Positions 1 to 6,700 of a stretch of 8,589 bases of DNA are shown here, piece by piece. The stretch's first letter is position 1, and each line of letters starts with the position of its first letter. The notes under the pieces are model-generated. The model did no database searches. It was given only the letters and a program-made list of their open reading frames with translations, and was not told the DNA's origin. Made by a program: the position numbers and the translations under genes. The DNA is taken from contig JAFTRT010000193.1 in assembly GCA_017462145.1 (NCBI GenBank), forward strand, positions 1 through 8,589. Direction: 5' to 3'. This stretch comes from Clostridia bacterium (lineage in GTDB: Bacteria; Bacillota_A; Clostridia; Oscillospirales; CAG-272).

Positions 1-975
1 CTTGGATTCTCGGATATCGGTGGCGGACAGAAGGTGGCCCACACAGCGTTGGGGGAGATTCAGCTCCACCGCACGGGTCTTACAGCCAAACCGTTCCTTC
101 ACGGCTCGGATCAGCGTTCGTCCCACACCGCCCAAAAAGCGGTGGCCAAAGCTGTCACTCTCACCCGTACGCTGTTTTGCTCCCACGTACCGTCCATCGG
201 GCAACCGTATGCCCTCGGAAACGGCCACCACCACGTTGGGATGCCGCTGCAAGGCTCGTCCTACATCCTCCAAAAAGTCCTCGATCCGAAAGGGGTGCTC
301 CGGCAGATACACAAAATCCGGCTCGCTTCCTCCCGACAGTCTGCCAAGAGCGGAAGCGGCTGTCAGCCAACCTGCATCCCGCCCCATGACCTCGATCACC
401 GTGACCGAGGGCTTGGTATAAACGGCGCAATCGCAAAGAATCTCCCCCGTCACCGTGGCAACGTATTTGGCCGCCGAGCCAAAACCGGGAGTATGATCGG
501 TTCCTGCCAGATCGTTGTCCACGGTCTTGGGCACACCGATAAAATGCATCGCTTGCCACCCGACACGCCTTGCATATCGGTTGAGCTTGTCCACCGTATC
601 CATGGAATCGTTGCCGCCGATGTACCAAAAGCAGCTGACATCCATGACACAAAGCCGTGCTCGGATCTGCTCGTACATCCCCACGTCCTCAGGCCGCTCG
701 GACAGAGGATCCGGCAAGCGGACACGGCAAGAGCCCAGTGCGGCCGCAGGGGTCAAGGAGAGGCGGCTCAGCCGTTCCTCATTCCTGCAAAAGACCTTGT
801 CCAATCGGGTCGTCCTCCCTTGCAACAAGCCCTCCAAGCCGTTTTTCATGCCCCAAAGGGCACCGATCTCCTCGGAAGAGATCGCTTCTTCGATGATTCC
901 GGACAGGGTCGCATTGATCGCTGCGGTCGGACCTCCGGACTGTCCGACAATTGCATTCTTCTTGAACTTCTCCAT
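1..975 (-). CDS. pfp: PPi-dependent 6-phosphofructokinase, 3' end cut by window edge
   Basis: Phosphorylates fructose 6-phosphate to fructose 1,6-bisphosphate in glycolysis, in the cytoplasm. The first 325 residues are visible; the frame stays open to base 1, and family members of about 400-420 residues suggest some 80-100 are missing. Residues 10-24 hold the N-terminal nucleotide/phosphate loop (GQSGGPTAAINATL). Residues 120-124 read GGNDS, where ATP-dependent enzymes have GGDGS. Residues 149-155 read PKTVDND, with Lys150 in place of the Gly of E. coli PfkA. Asp123 plus Lys150 is the known signature of pyrophosphate rather than ATP use. MGRDAGWL at 197-204 is the substrate-binding motif. ATG at 975 is the only possible start near the motif; an AAGGAG lies at 978-983, only 2 bases away, which is unusually tight. 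Transcribed divergently from sigK. Phosphoryl donor is inferred from the two residues, not proven. Confidence 0.93.
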   Translation of the reverse strand, partial: MEKFKKNAIVGQSGGPTAAINATLSGIIEEAISSEEIGALWGMKNGLEGLLQGRTTRLDKVFCRNEERLSRLSLTPAAALGSCRVRLPDPLSERPEDVGMYEQIRARLCVMDVSCFWYIGGNDSMDTVDKLNRYARRVGWQAMHFIGVPKTVDNDLAGTDHTPGFGSAAKYVATVTGEILCDCAVYTKPSVTVIEVMGRDAGWLTAASALGRLSGGSEPDFVYLPEHPFRIEDFLEDVGRALQRHPNVVVAVSEGIRLPDGRYVGAKQRTGESDSFGHRFLGGVGRTLIRAVKERFGCKTRAVELNLPQRCVGHLLSATDIRESK

Positions 976-1114
976 TTCTCCTTCAAGAACCTGCCTTTCT
1001 TTTTTATATTTCCCACTCTGCGGGCTTTCACCCGTAAAATGCGGATTTTTTTCAAAAACGCCTCATAAACTGGAAGCACAGCCCAAATGGGCAATTTCTC
1101 CCATGGAGGTCTCT
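976..1114. other. Divergent intergenic region between phosphofructokinase and sigK
   Basis: These 139 bases carry the 5' ends of both divergent genes. Two small inverted repeats are visible: CGGG/CCCG at 1021-1034 and the palindrome GCCCAAATGGGC at 1081-1092, about 20 bases before the sigK start. On the minus strand an AT-rich TATAAA (about 1000-1005) preceded by GTGAAA at 17 bases could be a weak SigA promoter for the phosphofructokinase, but the match is poor. No open frame here is credible. Confidence 0.6.
1043..1071 (+). promoter_or_regulatory. Possible SigE-type promoter of sigK
   Basis: GGATTTT at 1043-1049 and CATAAACT at 1064-1071, separated by 14 bases, resemble the -35 (ATA-TT core) and -10 (CATACAAT) elements of mother-cell SigE promoters. 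Placement gives a leader of roughly 35 bases before the sigK ATG. In Bacillus sigK is transcribed by SigE with SpoIIID, so the type of promoter fits the gene. The -35 match is partial, and AT-rich sequence gives chance matches. Confidence 0.35.
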
Positions 1115-1813
1115 ATGTTTTCTGCCATCCTTTCTTTCTTCTCTCAATGTTTGCATCTGATCTTGGGTATCTCCACCCCACAGCAATTTCCGCCGCCCCT
1201 CTCCCACAAGGAAGAGGATGCCTGCTTTGCTCAAATGGAGCAAGGCAGTGCCGCCGCACGGGAGAAGCTGATTCTTCACAACCTGCGTCTGGTCTCCCAC
1301 ATCGTGCGCAAATATTACGCCACCGCAAAGAACCAAGAGGATCTGGTGTCCATCGGTACCATGGGGTTGATCAAGGCGGTTGACAGCTTTCACCGTGACA
1401 GCGGCACTCGCTTTGCCACCTATGGTGCCAAGTGTATTCAAAATGAGATTCTAATGTATTTTCGGGCTCAAAAAAAGCTGTCCGCCGAGGTCTCTCTCAA
1501 CGATACCATCGATGTGGATCGAGACGGAAATCCCCTGACCTATATGGATGTGATCGGATCGGATGAAAACTTGGAGGACGAAGTGACTCGCAAGCTCTCC
1601 TCTGCCCGTGCCATGCGTTACATGAAGCTGTTGCTGTCCGATCGGGAGCGGCGCATCCTTACCCTGCGCTACGGTCTCCAAGGAAAGCCGCCCTTGACCC
1701 AAGCCCAAGTCGCAAAGCGTCTGGGCATCTCCCGTTCCTATGTGAGCCGCATTGAAAAGAGCGCACTCACAAAGTTACGGGAGGCTATGACACAGCCTCC
1801 CGTAAACGGTTAA
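1115..1813 (+). CDS. sigK: RNA polymerase sporulation sigma factor SigK (with pro-sequence)
   Basis: Late mother-cell sigma factor that directs RNA polymerase to coat and maturation genes during sporulation. 232 residues. Region 2 spans about 52-121, with [14 protein letters not shown] (55-68), [14 protein letters not shown] (76-89) and [18 protein letters not shown] (101-118). Region 4 spans about 161-225 and includes the helix-turn-helix [20 protein letters not shown] (196-215). The HNLRLVxHIV and [10 protein letters not shown] wording fits SigK better than its close paralogue SigE. Residues 1-20 are hydrophobic and precede the PPPLS motif (26-30). This is where SigK carries a pro-sequence that anchors it to membrane until SpoIVFB cleaves it. 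Start 1115 is chosen because GGAGGT at 1105-1110 sits 4 bases ahead; the in-frame ATG at 1103 would overlap that site, and the frame's much longer upstream extension is antisense to the phosphofructokinase. No skin-type element interrupts it. Its last codons form a hairpin and its stop overlaps that of the next gene. Confidence 0.95.
   Translation: MFSAILSFFSQCLHLILGISTPQQFPPPLSHKEEDACFAQMEQGSAAAREKLILHNLRLVSHIVRKYYATAKNQEDLVSIGTMGLIKAVDSFHRDSGTRFATYGAKCIQNEILMYFRAQKKLSAEVSLNDTIDVDRDGNPLTYMDVIGSDENLEDEVTRKLSSARAMRYMKLLLSDRERRILTLRYGLQGKPPLTQAQVAKRLGISRSYVSRIEKSALTKLREAMTQPPVNG
1775..1805. terminator. Hairpin at the sigK / UPF0210 convergent gene ends, inside sigK coding sequence
   Basis: TTACGGGAGGCT (1775-1786) and AGCCTCCCGTAA (1794-1805) form a perfect 12-bp stem with a 7-base loop. 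On the plus strand a run of five T follows at 1814-1818, eight bases past the stem. On the minus strand the hairpin begins five bases after the UPF0210 stop and is followed by a short CTTTGTG tract. It probably terminates both convergent transcripts, more convincingly as a barrier than as a textbook intrinsic terminator, since neither U-tract is ideal. Confidence 0.6.
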
Positions 1814-3169
1814 TTTTTCAGCGAATGAATGGGTGCGGGAATCCGTCCGCCCCGTGCAATAAACTTCTCGCAGGAATAGGTGCTGATCGGCATGACGGGA
1901 GCATATCCCAACAATCCGCCGAATTCCACCTCGTCTCCCGCCTTTTTCCCGTATGCGGGGATCACTCTCACAGCCGTGGTCTTGGTATTGGCTACACCAA
2001 TAGAAATCTCGTCGGCAATGATACCGCAAAGGGTTGCTTCTGTAGTATCTCCGGGTACGGCGATCATATCCAGTCCCACCGAGCAAACAGCGGTCATCGC
2101 CTCCAGCTTCTCCAAAGACAGTGCACCCACCTTGACGGCATCGATCATGCCTGCATCCTCGGAAACGGGAATAAAAGCACCCGACAAGCCGCCCACATGA
2201 GAGGAGGCCATAACGCCGCCCTTTTTCACAGCGTCGTTCAGCAAAGCCAATGCGGCCGTTGTACCGGGGCCGCCGCAACGCTCCAGACCCATTCCCTCCA
2301 AAATATGTGCCACAGAATCCCCCCACTGCGGGAGTGGGTGCCAAAGAAAGATCCACAATACCAAAGGGAACGCCCAAGCGGTTGGAGGCCTCCGTGGCCA
2401 CCAGCTGTCCCATACGGGTGATCTTGAACGCCGTCTTTTTGACCGTTTCTGCCAATGTGGAGAAATCACAATCCCCTGCTCTGCGGACAGCCGAAGCCAC
2501 CACACCGGGGCCGGAAACTCCTACGTTGATCACCGTCTCGGCCTCACCCACACCGTGGAATGCACCTGCCATAAAGGGGTTGTCCTCGGGAACATTGGCA
2601 AAGACCACCAGCTTGGCACAGCCAATAGAGCGGTCGTCACGGGTCAGATATGCGGTTTGCTTGATAATACGGCCCATCATGGCCACCGCATCCATATTGA
2701 TGCCGGCCTTCGTGGATGCCACGTTGACCGAAGAGCAAACCCGCTCAGTCTCCGACAGCGCCACAGGAATGGATTCGATGAGATTACGGGCGTTATCGGT
2801 AAAGCCCTTTTGCACCAGCGCACCGTAGCCACCGATGAAATTGATGCCCAACGTATGGGCCGCTCTGTCAAGGGTCTGTGCCAGCTTGACGTAATCCTCG
2901 GAGCTGTACCGTCCGCCCACCAGAGAAATGGGGGTCACGGAAACACGCTTATTGATGATCGGAATCCCGTACTGCTTTTCAATATCACAGCCGGTCTGCA
3001 CCAGGTGCTCTGCACTCTTGGTGATCTTATCGTAAATTCGGTCGCAAACCACGTTCACATCATCCGATGCGCAATCGTAAAGAGAGATCCCCATGGTGAT
3101 CGTACGGATATCCAGGTTCTCTTCCTTTATCATATTGATGGTTTCCAGTATGTCCTTCATGTTGAGCAT
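1810..3169 (-). pseudogene. UPF0210 / DUF711 (PFL family) protein, frameshifted
   Basis: Conserved cytoplasmic protein of unknown reaction, annotated as PFL family because its fold is distantly related to pyruvate formate-lyase. The N-terminal part (residues 1-283, e.g. [37 protein letters not shown]) is read from 3169 to about 2321. The C-terminal part ([33 protein letters not shown], ending [10 protein letters not shown]) is read in the next frame down to the TAA at 1812-1810. Removing one base gives an unbroken 452-residue protein of normal family length. Left as it is, the first frame runs on out of frame to 1775 as an unrelated Arg/Gly/Cys-rich tail, giving 464 residues. GGAGGA (3179-3184) lies 9 bases ahead of the ATG. 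It follows the ACT gene by 18 bases on the same strand and is surely co-transcribed. It may be a true pseudogene or a sequencing error. Confidence 0.9.
2319..2324 (-). other. Single-base frameshift site in a homopolymer
   Basis: The plus strand has six C (six G in the gene). With five, the codons after APTPAV read GGG GAT TCT GTG, giving the conserved GDSVA. With six, they read GGG GGA TTC TGT and the frame is lost. This pinpoints the lesion in the UPF0210 gene to residue 283. Homopolymer miscalls and real slippage both produce exactly this pattern. Confidence 0.85.
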
Positions 3170-3187
3170 GGTCGCCTGTCCTCCGCC

Positions 3188-3457
3188 TCAGATTCGATGC
3201 ATGGACTGGAAAATATCCTCGTGCATGGCACGGATATCCAAGCCGTTCTCCTGTCCGAGAACCGTCAAAGCATCCACAAGTTCAGAAAAAGCAACAGCCT
3301 TCTCGTCCATCTCCACCACCATAATCATGGCGAAATACTCCTTCAATACACTTTGGGAGATCTCGGTGATATTGGCACCCTTTTCCGCACACTTGGTGCT
3401 CACCTTGGAGATAATTCCCTTGGCATCGTGACCCACAACCGTTACAACTGCTTTCAT
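3188..3457 (-). CDS. ACT-domain protein (UPF0237 type)
   Basis: An 89-residue protein made of essentially a single ACT domain, the fold that binds amino acids or other small ligands and controls metabolic enzymes; the ligand is unknown here. The beginning MKAVVTVVGHDAKGIISKVS matches the first strand and the ligand-loop Gly-x-Asp-x-x-Gly-Ile-Ile. NITEISQSVL (29-38) is the second strand, and FAMIMVVEMD (42-51) the third. AGGAAGG at 3464-3470 lies 6 bases before the ATG. It is the first gene of an operon with the UPF0210 gene. The same pairing is known in other Firmicutes, for example the neighbouring S. pneumoniae genes SP_0238 and SP_0239. An allosteric or regulatory role towards the UPF0210 partner is inferred from this pairing only. 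Confidence 0.9.
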   Translation of the reverse strand: MKAVVTVVGHDAKGIISKVSTKCAEKGANITEISQSVLKEYFAMIMVVEMDEKAVAFSELVDALTVLGQENGLDIRAMHEDIFQSMHRI

Positions 3458-3505
3458 TTTACGCCTTCCTTTCCGGATTCCAAGCCTTTTTTTTCACACC
3501 TATTC

Positions 3506-3534
3506 ATTATAGCATACTTTTTTCCTTTTTGCAA
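3506..3534 (-). promoter_or_regulatory. SigA promoter of the ACT-UPF0210 operon
   Basis: On the minus strand, TTGCAA (3534-3529) and a perfect TATAAT (3511-3506) are 17 bases apart. The -10 is preceded by TG-C, making an extended -10 (TGCTATAAT). The start point would fall near 3499, about 42 bases before the ACT-gene ATG. A strong vegetative promoter is the natural reading. Confidence 0.8.
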
Positions 3535-3668
3535 GTCCCGTTTCGCATTTTGTCGAACGGATGCTTCCACTTTCGCCTCTCTCCGATGGGCTGTGACAAA
3601 CCATGACATTTTTGTGCGGTTTGCAAAGGATGTCGATGAAAAATGAGCCGAAAAATTTTCCTCTTTTC

Positions 3669-3697
3669 TTGACTGGAATTCCATTTATTGGTAAACT
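3669..3697 (+). promoter_or_regulatory. SigA promoter of the large membrane protein gene
   Basis: TTGACT (3669-3674) and TAAACT (3692-3697) are separated by 17 bases, close to the TTGACA/TATAAT consensus. The start point would be near 3704, about 31 bases before the ATG at 3735. GGGAGG at 3720-3725 is the ribosome binding site, 9 bases ahead of that ATG. This promoter and the minus-strand one point away from each other across about 130 bases that hold no other evident feature. Confidence 0.7.
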
Positions 3698-3734
3698 ATG
3701 AAATTGAAACACCATACATGGGAGGAAGTCAAAC

Positions 3735-6700
3735 ATGAAAGAAATCAAAACCGTTCCCCGCTCTTCGGGGACACATCCGCACAGGCGATGGCTCCTTGGG
3801 GGAATTCTCCTGCTGTTGCTTGCCTGCTTTGCCACCACAGCATCCGCCGCCTCGCTTCGGGAGGAGAATCTGGCTCTTTGCACCAAACGCTCGACAGAGC
3901 TGACGGGGCAGCTGGAGTCCTACCGCACCATGGACGACTCCGTGGGGCAACAGATCTCCGGAAGCGTGACCTCTGCGGTGGTCAAATACCAAAAGCAGCT
4001 CTTGGATCTGCAAACCCATCCCGAGCTTTCGACCCGCTCCTTGGAGAGCGAGATCGATCTTGCCTTTTGGCGAGGGACAACGGCGGGAAAGCTGACTTGG
4101 ATCTATGTGACGAATGCCGCCTCCGCCTCCGGCGAGACAGAAAGCCGAAGCTTTCTGGCCGCCTACGAGGCCTTGATGACTGAGTTGGACGGTGACAGCC
4201 TGCTCTCGGATTCCTCTCCCGATTCCTACGCCTGCCGTCTGAACGTAGCCATCTACTCGGAGCGCATCCGTTCCCTTGCCGAGGACGGCGATTCCCGTAC
4301 CACATCGGCCATTTTAGCAGGAGCGGTCGCCCGGGTACGTGCCATGACCTCGGGTGAGCTGTCGGGAGAGAGCTATCAGGCCGTATGGGAGCAGGCACGC
4401 ACCGACGCCGCCGCACAGCGTCATCGGGATGCACTGTACGGCGACTTTTGTCACTTCTACGAGTCCATTGCTCCCGCCGCCTCTGCGGAAGCGGATGAGA
4501 TCACCTCGCTGTTGTTCCACTGTCTTTCTCACGACACCACGCTGTCACAGATGAACACCTCTCTCAAGGAAGCTGCCTTTTCCCTGTTGGATCGTTATGC
4601 AACGGGCACGCACCGTACCGCCTACATCCTTACGGTAAAAGAAAAGGTCTCTCGTGAAATCGCCTCTGCTTCGGCGAACGGCAGAAGAGCCTGTATTTCC
4701 CCCTTGGGAGATGGCTTTTCCCACGCTTATGCCGTCTCCGAAGCCAAAGATGAGCTGACGCTGACCGCACAAAACAGCGGTCTGCTCCCCTCGGAAACGC
4801 TGACCGCTTTGGTGAGTGAATACGTGGCAGACCGTGGGATTTTCGATCGTTGCACCACGGCAGAAGCGCTTTCCTTTGAGCTGTGGCGTGCCTCTCTGCG
4901 GATCGACTGGCTCCGAGAGACCGAGATGGCCAAGGGTACCGTTAGTCAGATCCTTTCGGGCTTTGATGCACAAGAACTGTTGCAACAAGCCGATGCACTC
5001 CGCACGGCAACTGATCTTCGCATCCTTGGGGTCACCGCCACGGATGAGGCCGCCAAGACCCTTTGCACCGCGATCGTTGCGGAAGGAACTGCGGGGCTGG
5101 CCGCCTTATCATTGGATGCCCATGCCGAACAGTTTCGGCTGACACACGTCAGTGCCATTGAGACCGCCCCTTCGGCACTCACCGTGTCCCACCGTGCGGT
5201 CCTCACCGCTGCTTTGGAGGATTGGGAGCTCCTGTCCACGGAGGTCAAGAACCGTCTGACCGAGGAAGCGGCCAAGCTGAAGGAAAATTACCGCCGTATG
5301 ATCCGCCTCCTGATTGCCGCCTCGGTTCGTTCCGACGAGGCAGAAGCCTACCGCTCCATGGAGGCAGACAAGCTGTACGTCTCCCTGTCTGCCTTGTCTC
5401 ACGCCGATCTGACGGCTTTTCGAAAAGCCGCTGACAGCATCTTGATGCGCTCGGACACCATTGCCGCATTGTTGGACGCCTATGGGCAGATCCTGCAAAA
5501 GACCGACTACAGCCAATATGCCGAGGCAAGGAAAAACGCCCTTCGTCTGGCCACAGAGGCAGGGTGTCTGGCCATTCAAAGCTGTACCTCGGAGGGCGAG
5601 ACCTTACAGGAGGAGCTGGCAACGCTTCTCTCCGACCGTCTGTTGGAGCTCACACGGCAGGATGCCATTGCCCGTATCTATCTTGCGGCAGAGGGCACAG
5701 AGACCGATGAGATCACCGGAGCCATCCGCATTGCCGAGACCCAGATCTTGGCCGCTGTTTCGGAGGACACCGTTCTCTCCTTGGCCAAAAGCTGTATTCT
5801 GACCGTCCGCAAAACGGTTTTGCGGGACAAGGCAGACGGACTGGCTCTGACTGCCGAACAAGCCCTTTCTACTCTCACCTATCTGAGTGATACCGATCGC
5901 TCTCTCTATCTGACCCGTCTCCAAGAAAAGATCGGCACCGCCAAATCCGCTCTTTTGTCGGCGGCCGAAACACCGACGGCCGAATTGGCCTACGCCACGC
6001 TTACCTTAGAATGGGAGGAAATTTGGAAAGAAGCAACGGCCGCCGATCTGCTCCTTTGCAAAACCGACGCCGCCCTGCGCTTGGAAACGATGATTGCAGC
6101 GGCCAAGGCCGAGCTTGCGGCGTTAGAGGACACGGAGGAATCGGTCAAGCAACAGTTCGCCACCGACCTGGAGACCTTACTGACCAATGCTTTGGCCTCG
6201 GTTCATCTGTCTGCTGACACCCAAGGTGTCTCCCAACTTCTGACCAAAACAGGAGAAGAAGCAACCGCCTTGGTCAAGGATGCCCGTCTGTATCGGATTC
6301 GCCTATACCGTGCGGAGCTTCTCACCGAATTGGAGGGGCTGTTTGGGCAGTCCGAGCATTACAGCGAAGCGGCCTACGCCCGTGTGCAAGCCGAGCTGAC
6401 CGCCTTTTCGTTGAGCTTGGAGGCCAGAGAGACCTCCGAGGAGTACGACACGCTGTTCCGCACGGCCAAAGCTCGCCTTGCTTCCATTCCCACCCTGTTA
6501 GAAGATGCCAAGACCGAAGTTTCCGCACTCCTCCAAAGCACCTATGATTCTCTCACCGCATCGTCTGCACTGTATTCCGAGGAGGCCTTGGCAGAACTTA
6601 CCCGTTTGGCCGAGGAAGCCAAAAACGCGATCTCCGCCGTGACGGCTGTTTCTCAACACGGTTTGGTACGGGAGCTTGCCGACCAAGCGTTGGCCGCCAT

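Noticed and set aside
34..1068. A 344-codon plus-strand open frame across the left end
   Set aside because: It is antisense to the phosphofructokinase, which has all family motifs on the minus strand; the translation is rich in His/Arg/Pro with no recognisable domain.
515..1114. A 200-residue N-terminal extension of SigK from an ATG at 515
   Set aside because: It runs antisense to the phosphofructokinase; family length, GGAGGT at 1105-1110 and the hydrophobic pro-sequence all fix the start at 1115.
1775..2320. The out-of-frame C-terminal tail (about 181 residues) of the UPF0210 frame as a real domain
   Set aside because: It is a shadow of the true C-terminus in the neighbouring frame, which carries the conserved sequence; its Arg/Gly/Cys-rich content is typical of an off-frame reading.
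2310..2330. Programmed ribosomal frameshifting in the UPF0210 gene
   Set aside because: The family is normally encoded in one frame, and there is no known slippery-site-plus-stimulator arrangement; a simple indel in a homopolymer explains it better.
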